From contig CP025734.1 in the NCBI GenBank assembly GCA_004011035.1, forward strand, positions 1,944,001 through 2,008,000: a stretch of DNA of 64,000 bases, written 5' to 3'. The stretch is from Bdellovibrio sp. qaytius. GTDB taxonomy: Bacteria > Bdellovibrionota > Bdellovibrionia > Bdellovibrionales > Bdellovibrionaceae. The translations under genes were made by a program, and so were the position numbers. The notes under the pieces were generated by a model. The model saw only the letters and a list, made by a program, of their open reading frames with translations, did not search any database and was not told the origin of the DNA. Shown here one piece after another: positions 34,798-43,913 of this stretch (its first letter is position 1; the number at the start of each line of letters is the position of its first letter).

Positions 34798-37596
34798 CTA
34801 ATTAAACAAGGCTTTGCACATACCCGTTGAGTAATACATATTATTAGAACCACGCGGCTTTTCTGGGCTGCCCCAGTCTTGGATTTTCGGATAGTTTTTA
34901 TCAGCGTAATCTTTCCAAGGTACGTAGAACTTACTTTGGATATACGATTTATTCACAACAATTTTATTCATCACGTAAGGCATATAATCATCAACTTTTA
35001 AATCGAGGTCTTGAGCCATCTTATACAAGGCTTGATAAGCAAGGTCAGGATTTTTAACATAAGCTTCGTGATCGACGATTTCTACTTTACCTGTGATTGG
35101 AGCTGTTTCATTTAGAGCTTTATTTAAAAGGGCGCGCACAACTTTAATTTGAAAAGCAGCTTCAAGTTCATTGGCTGGAGCATCAAACAGACGCATTTCT
35201 AATTTAGTGTGTTTTGTGACGCGAAACTGCTGGGCCCAACCTTGACCACCAGTAAATCGAGCTTTAACCACATCAAAATCAGGCATAATAAATTGTTCAG
35301 GAATCACACGGCCCATAAAATTTGTTACATCAATATGTGTGTAACGCGTTTTACGATTGTGACGTTGGTTAAAATATTTTTCCTTGTACAGTAACGTTGC
35401 AAGCTCTTCGGCAGTGCCGTTAAAATTACGCAGCTTTAAATCTAAATTTTGACTGATCTCAACAGGCTCAGCACTGCGTAAACGATTCATATGTTGAAAC
35501 ATAAACGCGATAATTCCACGGTGTGAATGAAATAACGTTAAAAATCTGGCTAAGGCTGCAGGATTTTTTTCGAAAAGTGTGTAATCAATATTAATGTGCG
35601 AGCCACCCATTTTATAATCTGGAATCACGCCTTCTTTTTCCATGGCTGAATAAACGGCGCTAATATCTTCCATTGTGGGGTTGTATTTCGGAGAAACGAT
35701 TTCAATGTGGCCACCACGGGCCGACCCTTCAACTAAATTACCCTCAGTGTCGTAGTTACGGCTAATGCCATCCCACTCTACGCGCCAAGTGCGGTTTTGA
35801 GCATCGTTAAAATTAAAAGCTATAGCTAATGAATGGCCATGAGCGATTGTATCAATCTTTGTAACACCTTCACGCGAACCCGTGAAATTTTCTTTAATCG
35901 ATTCAGCCACGGCTTTAATTTTTTGTTCGCGAGATTCAGGCGTCATATCATAAACTGTTGAAGTCCAAACGCCGTTAGCATCATATTCTCCTTTGAGCTT
36001 AAGAGGCATACGCGCTGTGAATTCATTGCCCAGATCAATTTTGTTAACATCGATACCACCTTCTTTAACCTTAACCGTTAAAGGAGATGTCACTTGATCG
36101 AGTTGTTTTTGCGGAGTTAGATATTTTTCGATATCACGAATTAAATCTGATGAAGTCACCCATGCTGACAACAGCTCTGCCACATCGTTGTAAGTCGGAT
36201 TATCTAATTCAGCTAACTTAACTATAAACTCGCGTGAAATACGTTTAAGGTCTTCAGCCTTTCCTTTTAAGAAAGGGGCGTTTTCCCATGGCCATAGAGG
36301 CATTAGATATTCGATTGGCAAATGTGTATCACGACCGTTATTGGTTTCGTGTTTTTGAATGTTTGTGAAGTTACTAATGGCTTTTTTTACAATTTTTGAA
36401 CTTAAATCTAAACGTTGGGCTGTTAGATATTGATCATAATCAAAAACATCTCTCGTTAGAAGAGAATAGCTAGAAAGCGGAGCTATGTCAGACATGTCAT
36501 TTCTAGATAAGCGAGAAATATAAATAGCCTGCACAAAGCGACGAACGACTTCGTCTTTCATACCCGCACGAAATTCAATACCAATCGAATTTTCATAAAA
36601 ACGATTTCTCTCTAAGCGAATCGGCCCACGGCTTGTGCTTAAATTTAATAAATCACTATCATTATGTATGTCGCCATAACGAGCCCCTAATACACCCGTC
36701 TTACCTTTAAGGGCGCGCGCGATAATATACGTTTGAATCATTCTTGAAACTTCGGCAGCGCGGTCTTCGTAACGTTTATTTTCTTCAGGTAAGTGTTGTA
36801 TTAATGGCATAACTACACGCTGATGCCCCGGCGCTTCGAATAAATTATTTTTACTGCCTAATAAAGTTCTAAACCAAGTTTGCATTTTTTCAAAAGCCGC
36901 ATATGTTTTTTGCGGCTTAAAGATCACTTCCCAACCACCATTTAATTCGCGATGACCTAGTTCGATATAAAGTTCGGCTTCGCCAAGCAAGGGCTCCCAG
37001 GTATCATATTGCTTTAATCCTGTATAAAGCGCCCAATTTGACTTCGGACTTTTGTGTAGACTCGGAGCTTCGCCGGCCTGACGAAAAATATCCATACGTG
37101 TTTTGGCGTCAATAAATGAAAATGGACTTTTCGGAAAGGTCTCAATGAATTTTTTTAAGGCCGCTTCATAATCGACCTCTGAGAGTGTGCTCCATTCAAG
37201 ATTACGCAATTCAGCGTTTAAAGGTAATAGCGATACAACTTCGCCTTCTGAATTCACTACGTTTTTTTGACGATGCTTACCGGCTATGAATTCTTGAATA
37301 AATTTATTGGCGAACTCGCGGTTTTCTTCATCTCTTAAAAAATTTTCAAAGAGTTCTTTGTTTGGAGACATTACTTTTAATATTTTTGCAGACGAGCCTT
37401 CTTTTTCTGCTCCGAACGTGACAGGAACTTCACGATTGGTTCCTAGAACTGGTATTTCAACCGCTTTTAGGTTAATCGATTGATCCATAATCATTTGAAA
37501 AATATCATATGATGAGTAGTCTACCCCAGGTGCCTTTTGAGCATGAGCTATCGAACTTAAGATCAATGCTAAACAAAATAAAATTCTAATGCTCAT
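34798..37596 (-). CDS. Large secreted protein of unknown function
   Basis: 932 residues with a clear signal peptide (MSIRILFCLALILSSIAHA) and no further membrane segment. Blocks in the C-terminal half (GGHIEIVSPKYNPTMEDIS, MGGSHINIDYTLFEK, TKLEMRLFDAPANELEAAF) weakly recall glutamine synthetase/GCS-like amidoligase folds: conserved Glu on a strand, His-x-Asn, then E-x-R. I would not name a function on this. GGAGG 4 nt before ATG fixes the start, 15 bp inside a longer frame. Confidence 0.7.
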   Translation of the reverse strand: MSIRILFCLALILSSIAHAQKAPGVDYSSYDIFQMIMDQSINLKAVEIPVLGTNREVPVTFGAEKEGSSAKILKVMSPNKELFENFLRDEENREFANKFIQEFIAGKHRQKNVVNSEGEVVSLLPLNAELRNLEWSTLSEVDYEAALKKFIETFPKSPFSFIDAKTRMDIFRQAGEAPSLHKSPKSNWALYTGLKQYDTWEPLLGEAELYIELGHRELNGGWEVIFKPQKTYAAFEKMQTWFRTLLGSKNNLFEAPGHQRVVMPLIQHLPEENKRYEDRAAEVSRMIQTYIIARALKGKTGVLGARYGDIHNDSDLLNLSTSRGPIRLERNRFYENSIGIEFRAGMKDEVVRRFVQAIYISRLSRNDMSDIAPLSSYSLLTRDVFDYDQYLTAQRLDLSSKIVKKAISNFTNIQKHETNNGRDTHLPIEYLMPLWPWENAPFLKGKAEDLKRISREFIVKLAELDNPTYNDVAELLSAWVTSSDLIRDIEKYLTPQKQLDQVTSPLTVKVKEGGIDVNKIDLGNEFTARMPLKLKGEYDANGVWTSTVYDMTPESREQKIKAVAESIKENFTGSREGVTKIDTIAHGHSLAIAFNFNDAQNRTWRVEWDGISRNYDTEGNLVEGSARGGHIEIVSPKYNPTMEDISAVYSAMEKEGVIPDYKMGGSHINIDYTLFEKNPAALARFLTLFHSHRGIIAFMFQHMNRLRSAEPVEISQNLDLKLRNFNGTAEELATLLYKEKYFNQRHNRKTRYTHIDVTNFMGRVIPEQFIMPDFDVVKARFTGGQGWAQQFRVTKHTKLEMRLFDAPANELEAAFQIKVVRALLNKALNETAPITGKVEIVDHEAYVKNPDLAYQALYKMAQDLDLKVDDYMPYVMNKIVVNKSYIQSKFYVPWKDYADKNYPKIQDWGSPEKPRGSNNMYYSTGMCKALFN

Positions 37597-37660
37597 GAAT
37601 CCTCCACGCAAACACCTGCGCTATAGAATTCATCGCAAACAATGTGCCCTTCTGAAAGTC

Positions 37661-37675
37661 GTCTCATCTTGAGAC
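37661..37675. promoter_or_regulatory. Palindrome upstream of the 932-residue secreted protein
   Basis: Perfect GTCTCA-TCT-TGAGAC palindrome about 65 bp upstream of the start on the minus strand, possibly a repressor or activator site. It resembles the sequence at 15300-15314 in front of the diguanylate cyclase gene. Confidence 0.4.
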
Positions 37676-37782
37676 AGACAACTCTGGCTATGCTTTAAAA
37701 CGAAGATTATTTTACATTTTTCGAAAGTTATCTCATAGAGCAATTTTTTCGCCTGTTATTGTCTAGCAATTAACGGCTCATT

Positions 37783-38268
37783 TTACTTGTTTAAATTCTC
37801 AAACAGCGACGCCATACGGTGATAAAGTTGCGCAATATTTTTTTCAGGGCTTTTACCTGCGCGCGCACTGGCCTCTTCGATTTTTTCTATGCAGCGCAAA
37901 TCATGACAAAGAAAATATCCTAAACTAACATTGGCATCGACATGCAACGATAGCATTCCGATATCTTCTGAAGACCCGTAGGCATTACACCAACTGCATA
38001 AGCCCCCAGTGGGCTCACCATTTGAAGCAAATCGTTTAAAGACAACTCCACGGGGCATATCCCAATTGGGTGTTTTAAAAAGTAAATACGTGTAAACGGC
38101 GTTTGACTCTTGCCATGTGAAATAAGACCTCACGTTGAATGGATAAATTAACCCTTGAGGTAGTACTAATTTTTTTTGATCACGCAGACGAAATGAATTT
38201 ATTAATTCGTCTTCACTGTTGATTGAAAAATAAGTTTCTGTTTGAAAATGCTGACTTAAATTAGGCAT
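37783..38268 (-). CDS. FBP-domain (FusB-like, EF-G-binding) treble-clef zinc-finger protein
   Basis: 161 residues. The C-terminal part (about 90-135) has GLCSWCNAYGS followed by FLCHDLRCIEKI, a four-cysteine treble clef as in FBP/FusB C-terminal domains, which bind elongation factor G and help clear stalled ribosomes in staphylococci. The N-terminal half is shorter than FusB's. Start ATG 38268 lies 5 nt after TAAAAT of a TTGACG-18-TAAAAT promoter; the upstream GTG is inside the promoter. Confidence 0.7.
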   Translation of the reverse strand: MPNLSQHFQTETYFSINSEDELINSFRLRDQKKLVLPQGLIYPFNVRSYFTWQESNAVYTYLLFKTPNWDMPRGVVFKRFASNGEPTGGLCSWCNAYGSSEDIGMLSLHVDANVSLGYFLCHDLRCIEKIEEASARAGKSPEKNIAQLYHRMASLFENLNK

Positions 38269-38273
38269 GTTAG

Positions 38274-38303
38274 ATTTTAGGCATGCGCTGCGGATCACGT
38301 CAA
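38274..38303 (-). promoter_or_regulatory. Promoter of the FBP-domain gene, leaderless
   Basis: Minus strand TTGACG (5 of 6), 18 bp, TAAAAT (5 of 6), 5 nt, ATG at 38268. One of the best promoter matches in the window. Confidence 0.65.
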
Positions 38304-38414
38304 AGTATTCGCGCTATAAACGGGGTATTTTTACTCTTAATCCGTTTTTTATGACTGGGCTGTAAATTGCAGTTTAAACTGAGCCAAGTTAAACAAAAAA
38401 CAAAGGAGATTCAG

Positions 38415-38597
38415 ATGGTACGTGCAGCAATTGCGTTTTTTATTATCGCGTTAGTAGCGTTCTTACTGGGAGCAGGCGGAGTAGCAGGTATGTCTATGGA
38501 CATCGGTAAAACACTACTTATGGTGTTTTTAGTCTTAGCCGTTATTTCTTTCGTAATCTCTTTAGTGACAGGTAAATCACCGAAAAATATACTCTAA
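38415..38597 (+). CDS. Small DUF1328-type membrane protein
   Basis: 60 residues, almost entirely two hydrophobic helices (RAAIAFFIIALVAFLLGAGG and LLMVFLVLAVISFVISLVTG), ending in a short basic tail. This matches the DUF1328/YtjA family of small inner-membrane proteins, often abundant and stress-linked; biochemical role unknown. AAGGAGA upstream of ATG is a strong ribosome site and a strong terminator follows. Confidence 0.8.
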   Translation: MVRAAIAFFIIALVAFLLGAGGVAGMSMDIGKTLLMVFLVLAVISFVISLVTGKSPKNIL

Positions 38598-38627
38598 TTT
38601 TTAGATTATAAATTATTGTTCTTTAGA

Positions 38628-38657
38628 AAAGCGGTTTGAAAAAACCGCTTTTTTTAT
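38628..38657 (+). terminator. Rho-independent terminator
   Basis: AAAGCGGTTT / AAACCGCTTT stem with a short loop and T-run, after the small membrane-protein gene. It may also serve the convergent gene on the other strand. Confidence 0.85.
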
Positions 38658-38660
38658 TTT

Positions 38661-39260
38661 CTATTTCGATTTTTCAATAAAAAGATAAAACTGAGATTCC
38701 ATATATCTTTGCATAAAGAAATACGGCGCTGATGATTTTAGTTTTTTTCTAATTTCGCGAACACTAACTGGGCGAATACATTTAAGTTCAAGAATTTTTT
38801 CGTTCTCACAAATATCAGAGACCGCTTCATCGCGATCAAAGTACTCCACAAAAATTTCGACACTGGGTTCGGTTTTTATTTTTTGGGCGATCGCTTCAGG
38901 TAACGGTGTATTCACCGTCTGCACATACCAGCAATGTTCAGTGCAATTTGTTTGTGGCGATTGATGTAGGTCATAAAATTCAGGCTTGTTGTTCGATTGC
39001 AAATTATTAAGTGTGCTTAAAGGAATATGATTTAACGCTTCGTCATTGTTATCTAAATACCAAATTACATTTTTAGAAGTTTGAAATTCAGGAAAAAGCC
39101 GATTGGCTATCGATTGACCGATCAGTTCTGGTTTAGAACCGATCTCTGAAGCTGCGATAACACCGGCAGGTCTTAATGCAGCCCCATTTTTTACGAGATA
39201 AAACATGACACCAGAACTAATGAGTATGGCCGCTGCCAATATCGATACAACAATTTTCAT
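38661..39260 (-). CDS. Membrane-anchored protein of unknown function
   Basis: 199 residues. One N-terminal hydrophobic segment (about 2-24) probably anchors a periplasmic domain of about 170 residues. That domain has four cysteines, two of them in NCTEHC, and an aromatic-rich C-terminus. The ATG at 39260 is preferred to an in-frame GTG two codons earlier. I do not recognise the domain. It follows a small secreted protein gene on neither strand closely enough to imply an operon. Confidence 0.6.
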   Translation of the reverse strand: MKIVVSILAAAILISSGVMFYLVKNGAALRPAGVIAASEIGSKPELIGQSIANRLFPEFQTSKNVIWYLDNNDEALNHIPLSTLNNLQSNNKPEFYDLHQSPQTNCTEHCWYVQTVNTPLPEAIAQKIKTEPSVEIFVEYFDRDEAVSDICENEKILELKCIRPVSVREIRKKLKSSAPYFFMQRYMESQFYLFIEKSK

Positions 39261-39302
39261 ACTCACTAGCTTAGTCTTATTTTTAAATAAAATCGATCAC
39301 TA

Positions 39303-39713
39303 TTACTTGCTAACAGTGCAAGTTAAAATAGAACCATCATGACCTAAGTAAAATGCTTTACCTGCAGTCGCGTTAAAAGCAGAGCTACTGCCTACTGAAG
39401 CATATTTTTTGTCAGACACAGAAAGATTTGTCATTAAACCATTTTCTTCAACAGTCACTAAGATGTTGTTGCCTTTGCTGTCTCTTAAACCTACTTGAAT
39501 TTTACATTGATCAGGTGCGATGCTTGGCTCATCTTGATTAGTTCCATCAAAAGCTACATTGCTAACTTGATCTACTAATGTACGAGGCGCGCCGTACGGT
39601 GCAGTCTCTAATTTACAAGATAAAGTGTTTTGCGGACACGCACGAACGGCCATATCAGCAGATGCACTAAGACCAGCTAATAATACTAAACTAGATACGA
39701 TAATTGATTTCAT
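39303..39713 (-). CDS. Small secreted protein of unknown function
   Basis: 136 residues: signal peptide (SLVLLAGLSASAD), then about 115 residues with four cysteines (ACPQNTLSCKLE, DQCKI, LTCTVSK) that could form two disulfides. The mature protein is strand-rich, with polar loops. AAGGAG before the ATG at 39713 fixes the start; upstream in-frame sequence has no signal peptide. Typical of the many small exported proteins in this window. Confidence 0.72.
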   Translation of the reverse strand: MKSIIVSSLVLLAGLSASADMAVRACPQNTLSCKLETAPYGAPRTLVDQVSNVAFDGTNQDEPSIAPDQCKIQVGLRDSKGNNILVTVEENGLMTNLSVSDKKYASVGSSSAFNATAGKAFYLGHDGSILTCTVSK

Positions 39714-39827
39714 AAAAGTCTCCTTATGATTAAAATTACAGATATGCAATGTAACAGAGATCAGTGAAATTTTGTGTCAGGAATTTACGAGGGTGTACTA
39801 TTTTTCAGAGTGTCAAAAAGATAAACA

Positions 39828-40379
39828 TCAAACAAAGAGCGCCATAGATAAAGCATCATCGTAGGTGCCGTCATCATGTTTAATACAACGAACTTGACGG
39901 CCTTCAATTGTAAAACCCAACTTTTCATAAAGAGCGACAGCTGGAGTATTGGTCGCGTGAACTTCTAAACGCAAAGTCTCGACGCGCGGGTTTAAGCGAG
40001 CCCAGCTAATCAATTCATTCATCAATAATCGGCCTAAACCAAGACCCACAAACTCAGGCAGAAACGATAACCCTAACAGCCCTTGGTGAGCCACCCTTCG
40101 GCGTGAACTGACTTTAAAATCGGTCATGCCGACAATTTTACCACCAACTTTTGCAAGTAACAAAAGCCCATCTGGGTGTTCGGTAAAATCACGGATTCGT
40201 TTTTCTTGCATTTCAACGGTGAATTTAAATTCATCGCCTTGTGTTAATAGATGTTTGCTTTCATTCATAATTCGACGGGCCACCTCTAACAATTCAGCAG
40301 CGTCGTTGACTTTGGCAGATGCTATAATTACTTCTACACCGTTTTTTGCTGCTTTATGAATCGTTGGATGAATGGCCAT
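39828..40379 (-). CDS. GNAT-family N-acetyltransferase
   Basis: 183 residues with the GNAT core: acetyl-CoA loop EFVGLGLGRLLMNELI, strand VETLRLEVHATN, and ALYEKLGFTIEGR near the C-terminus. The pattern resembles RimI/RimJ-type protein or small-molecule acetyltransferases. The acceptor is unknown. Stand-alone gene on the minus strand, divergent from a histidine kinase gene. Confidence 0.85.
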   Translation of the reverse strand: MAIHPTIHKAAKNGVEVIIASAKVNDAAELLEVARRIMNESKHLLTQGDEFKFTVEMQEKRIRDFTEHPDGLLLLAKVGGKIVGMTDFKVSSRRRVAHQGLLGLSFLPEFVGLGLGRLLMNELISWARLNPRVETLRLEVHATNTPAVALYEKLGFTIEGRQVRCIKHDDGTYDDALSMALFV

Positions 40380-40444
40380 ACCTAAATCTACTAAAATATG
40401 GCGCTACTTGCTATGTAAAAACTCACTAAGTTCAGCGAACACAG

Positions 40445-40473
40445 CTGACATCTTATCATCGTTAGATTATCTT
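40445..40473 (+). promoter_or_regulatory. Promoter of the PAS histidine kinase gene, near-leaderless
   Basis: CTGACA (5 of 6), 17 bp, TATCTT (4 of 6), 8 nt, ATG at 40482. Confidence 0.5.
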
Positions 40474-40481
40474 AACCACTT

Positions 40482-41615
40482 ATGGATAACAGACTCAGCA
40501 CAGAACTAGCGAAATTTGAGGCCGTTTTTTACGGTTCTGAAGCTCCGTTAGTTATCTTCATGGGGCCTGATATGATCTATGAAATGCTGAATGACAGCTA
40601 TCAGGCCATTTACCCCGGGCGCGAACTTATCGGAAAATCAATTTTCGAAGTGATTCCTGAACTGGCGCATTCGGCTTTTCCGGCCATCTTAAAAAAAGTT
40701 TATGACACCGGTATAAATTACGTTTCACATGAAGGCCTTGCTCATATTAAAAATAAAAATGGCCAAATTGAAGAGCGCTACTTCGACACCACATTTTCAC
40801 GCATTGATTATGGTAACGGAGAAATGTTTCGTATCCTGGCTAACCCCAAAGAAGTCACAGATAAAGTTCTTTCTCGTAAAAAACTTGAACAAAGTTTAGC
40901 CGAATTAGAAGCTGAAAAAGAATTACGCGAAAAATTTGTTTCAGCCCTTACCCACGATTTACGAACACCGCTGACTGCAATTAACCTTTGCGCAGGAATG
41001 CTAAAAACAAAATCCAATGACCCCGAGATCGTCGATAAATGCGTTAATCGCATATTGAATAGCTCTGAACGAGCTGATCGCATGATTCATGATCTGCTCG
41101 ATGCAAATCGTTTGAAGGCCAATCAAGAATTACCGGTATCTTTAGAACAACATGAGCTTGAAGACATCTTAGCGCGCACAATGCAAGATCTAGAGGGACT
41201 TTATAAAAAAAGATTTGTCGTTGAAAACTCAGTTGGTAAAATCAGTGTGCACTGGGACAACATGGCTATACAACGCCTTATTGAAAACTTGGCTATCAAT
41301 GCCATCAAGTACGGATCAGAAAACACACCCGTCACTATCTCTATTAAACGTGATGGCGATTGGCTTGAAGTCAGAGTTCACAATTTAGGAAATCCCATTG
41401 CTATCGAAGATCAGCAATTACTTTTTCAGCCTTACAAAAGAAGTGCCTCCGCTCAGGCCAGCAAACAAAAAGGCTGGGGCATTGGTCTTTCGCTTGTTCA
41501 GGGCTTAGCGCGCGCTCACAACGGCAATGTCTCGCTTGAAAGTGACTCTAACCACGGAACAACTTTCACCGCTCGCCTTCCGATCGATGCGCGCCTTGGC
41601 CAAGATTTTACATAA
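40482..41615 (+). CDS. PAS-domain histidine kinase
   Basis: 377 residues, soluble. One PAS domain (about 8-130), a short helix, a dimerisation domain with phospho-His158 (LTHDLRTPLTAI) and an ATPase domain (NLAINAIKYGSENT, GWGIGLSLVQGLARAH). No receiver is attached and no response regulator is adjacent, so it is an orphan kinase. The ATPase G1 box is partly degenerate (VRVHNLGNPI instead of DNGxGI), so activity may be low. It ends 5 bp before a convergent gene. Confidence 0.88.
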   Translation: MDNRLSTELAKFEAVFYGSEAPLVIFMGPDMIYEMLNDSYQAIYPGRELIGKSIFEVIPELAHSAFPAILKKVYDTGINYVSHEGLAHIKNKNGQIEERYFDTTFSRIDYGNGEMFRILANPKEVTDKVLSRKKLEQSLAELEAEKELREKFVSALTHDLRTPLTAINLCAGMLKTKSNDPEIVDKCVNRILNSSERADRMIHDLLDANRLKANQELPVSLEQHELEDILARTMQDLEGLYKKRFVVENSVGKISVHWDNMAIQRLIENLAINAIKYGSENTPVTISIKRDGDWLEVRVHNLGNPIAIEDQQLLFQPYKRSASAQASKQKGWGIGLSLVQGLARAHNGNVSLESDSNHGTTFTARLPIDARLGQDFT

Positions 41616-41620
41616 CACGG

Positions 41621-42121
41621 CTAAGTTAGAGACTTCAAAACTTTATCGACTTGAGGACCAACTCGTTCACAAAGACGCATTAGTTCTTTAGCTAAATGAG
41701 TTTCAAATTTTTCATCTGTAGCATCTAAAAACTTAGTAAAAGGCTGCTGGCCGTATTTGCCCGTTCTAAATTCATAACCTTCCCACGAAGCAACTTCATC
41801 ATGAATTTGATCAACTAACGGCTTAGCAAATTCTTTGCGTGAGATTTTGGTTCCAGGAATTTCATCAGCATGCAGGGCATGTAAAGTAACATACGTCTTT
41901 TTTTGTTTTTTAGGATTTAAATCAAAATAAGATTCAAAGTGAATACCCTGGCGTTCGTCATTGAACCAATTCTTTTTAAAAACTTGTAACGTTACGCCTT
42001 CTGGGCTTTTTGGCGGAAATGGATGAACTGAAACAATCCATTTTTCATTTTTAAACCAAGGCTTAGCTTCAAGTAACTTTTCGACTTTTTTAAAACGCGA
42101 GATAAGATCATCAATTTTCAT
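41621..42121 (-). CDS. Protein of unknown function
   Basis: 166 residues, soluble and rich in lysine, with several aromatic residues (KPWFKNEKWIVSVHPFPP, HFESYFDL). No signal peptide or membrane segment. The alternating strand-helix pattern suggests a small alpha/beta cytosolic protein. I cannot assign a family. Confidence 0.6.
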   Translation of the reverse strand: MKIDDLISRFKKVEKLLEAKPWFKNEKWIVSVHPFPPKSPEGVTLQVFKKNWFNDERQGIHFESYFDLNPKKQKKTYVTLHALHADEIPGTKISRKEFAKPLVDQIHDEVASWEGYEFRTGKYGQQPFTKFLDATDEKFETHLAKELMRLCERVGPQVDKVLKSLT

Positions 42122-42287
42122 GCGGTTGTTATCTATGAGATTTGGCTGTTTTGCTAGAAAAAAGCGGTTTCTTCAGTAGTTATTAATTTTATTTATCATA
42201 GAACGATATATTATTAATTATATTTATTCTACGTAGCGTTGTATTTCCTGTCTCAGGTCTTAGCCTAACAAAAAAAAGGAAATACAA

Positions 42288-42734
42288 ATGAAAACACTTT
42301 TAGTTATTTTAACAGGAGCACTTTTAACGCTTCCCTTAACTGGTCATTCATCTGAATTGGCCCCATCGAAAACAATTACTCTAACTACTAAACCTGTTGA
42401 TCTATCGATTAACAATCCATCAGCTCACTTCGTCGTTAATTATCCGGGTTTAGGCACAATGGCTGTCTGCGCTTTAGATCTTAAGCTAAGTCTAGCTAAT
42501 TTTGCGAGAGCTCAGGATCTTAATGATGTTTTAATTGTTGAAGAAACATTTGATCATGAGATTGTGCCGCTAGAGCCGCTTGATTCTAAAATTGCGACCA
42601 TTGAATTAAAACGCGGATTGTATGTCACAGGCATTTCAATTTCAACACGCGACGGACGTAATTTGCGTGAAGCCTTACGCGATATGGGCATTTTCAAAGG
42701 TAACTTACAACTTGCAGGACGCGGCTGTCCTTAA
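42288..42734 (+). CDS. Secreted protein of unknown function
   Basis: 148 residues with a signal peptide (LLVILTGALLTLPLTGHSS) and a mature part that looks beta-rich. Two cysteines (AVCALDL and RGCP at the very C-terminus) could form a disulfide. AAGGAAA upstream of ATG supports the start. It precedes a small cytosolic protein gene by about 30 bp, so they may share a transcript. Confidence 0.65.
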   Translation: MKTLLVILTGALLTLPLTGHSSELAPSKTITLTTKPVDLSINNPSAHFVVNYPGLGTMAVCALDLKLSLANFARAQDLNDVLIVEETFDHEIVPLEPLDSKIATIELKRGLYVTGISISTRDGRNLREALRDMGIFKGNLQLAGRGCP

Positions 42735-42764
42735 TGATGATCGTAATTGAAAAGTTTAGAGTCT

Positions 42765-43070
42765 ATGTCGTCGACGAAAGTAATCTGGGATCCTAAAGTT
42801 CGAATTTCAACAACTTGGCAAAAGCGATCACCGTATAACCTAGAAGCCGTAACTCAAAAAATTAAACAACTGCTGTTGGATGATGACGATATCATTCAGC
42901 AATGGCTTGAAAAAGAAGAAATAGAAATCCTCTTAAACAAAGCCAATTCTTTTGAAAAAATGGCCAAAATTATTAGAATCACTTGTGGCGAGCATGAAGA
43001 GAATAAAGATTTACAGAAATTTTTGACTGATGCTATTCCAGACTTCTTCAAGAAGCGCGAAGAAGAATAA
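42765..43070 (+). CDS. Small cytosolic protein of unknown function
   Basis: 101 residues, highly charged and largely helical (VTQKIKQLLLDDDDIIQQWL, KFLTDAIPDFFKKREEE). ATG 42765 is chosen; an in-frame TTG at 42747 is possible. It ends 2 bp before the stop of the convergent SDR gene. No family recognised. Confidence 0.5.
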   Translation: MSSTKVIWDPKVRISTTWQKRSPYNLEAVTQKIKQLLLDDDDIIQQWLEKEEIEILLNKANSFEKMAKIIRITCGEHEENKDLQKFLTDAIPDFFKKREEE

Positions 43071-43072
43071 AA

Positions 43073-43888
43073 CTAGAGCTTAATATCCTCTTTGAGGAAA
43101 TTGAGCTCATTTTCAAGAGCCTGAAAAGTCTCATTTGGTTTATTTAAAATATAAAACTGATTTTTTTGAATAGCTGAAACAACAAGCTTACCCATTGATT
43201 CACCCGACTCTAAGACTCGATGTGCGGGTTGTCTTCCCGTCGTATCATCGAAATCAACTTTTAAAAAATTAGCTTTTGAACGCGCTGATGTTGTTGCAAG
43301 CTTACCTTCAACACCCGAAGGGCAAAGTAGTGACACTCCAACATCGAATTTTTTAAGTTCATTTCTTAATGATTTAGCAAAACCCGTCAAGGCATGTTTC
43401 ATCGTTGAATAAAGGCCAATGTGCATGTCTGGTGGTGGCGCAAAAAGCCCTCCGCCTGAACCTGTAAGAACAATGTGAGATTTTATATTTTGTTTAAGAT
43501 GGGGAACAAAAACTTTCGCAGCACGAACATTTGCCATAAGATTCATTTCGAACATCCACTGCCACTCTTGATCAGAGGCTGCATCGATGTGTTTCTCTAA
43601 GATGGCTCCCACTGTACTTACAAGAATGTGAATCGATCCAAAGGCCTTGATAGTCTCGTTAGCTAAGTTAGTCAGAGACTCGATTTGCGTCGCATCGACT
43701 TTTATAGCTACCGCGCTATGACCTTGAAGAATAATTTCATCTTTTACCGCCATTGCTGAGGCTATATCTACATCAGCGACTACAACATTTACCTTTTCTG
43801 CAGCTAAACTAATGGCAATGCCCCGACCAACGCCATTTCCACCGCCGATAATAACTGCTGTCTTGTCTTTGAAATTAATTATGCTCAT
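43073..43888 (-). CDS. Short-chain dehydrogenase/reductase (SDR)
   Basis: 271 residues, classical SDR. NAD(P)-binding motif GGGNGVGRG near residue 14, cofactor-selecting Asp in VVADVD, structural LVSTVG (NAG variant), Ser in LTGSGGG and catalytic Tyr-x3-Lys in YSTMK. The FxLPxxG-type C-terminal region suggests an alcohol or keto-acyl substrate, not resolvable here. It lies 25 bp after the ChrA gene on the same strand, so it may belong to that transcription unit. Confidence 0.88.
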   Translation of the reverse strand: MSIINFKDKTAVIIGGGNGVGRGIAISLAAEKVNVVVADVDIASAMAVKDEIILQGHSAVAIKVDATQIESLTNLANETIKAFGSIHILVSTVGAILEKHIDAASDQEWQWMFEMNLMANVRAAKVFVPHLKQNIKSHIVLTGSGGGLFAPPPDMHIGLYSTMKHALTGFAKSLRNELKKFDVGVSLLCPSGVEGKLATTSARSKANFLKVDFDDTTGRQPAHRVLESGESMGKLVVSAIQKNQFYILNKPNETFQALENELNFLKEDIKL

Positions 43889-43913
43889 AGATATTAAATG
43901 TACTCTAACTATT

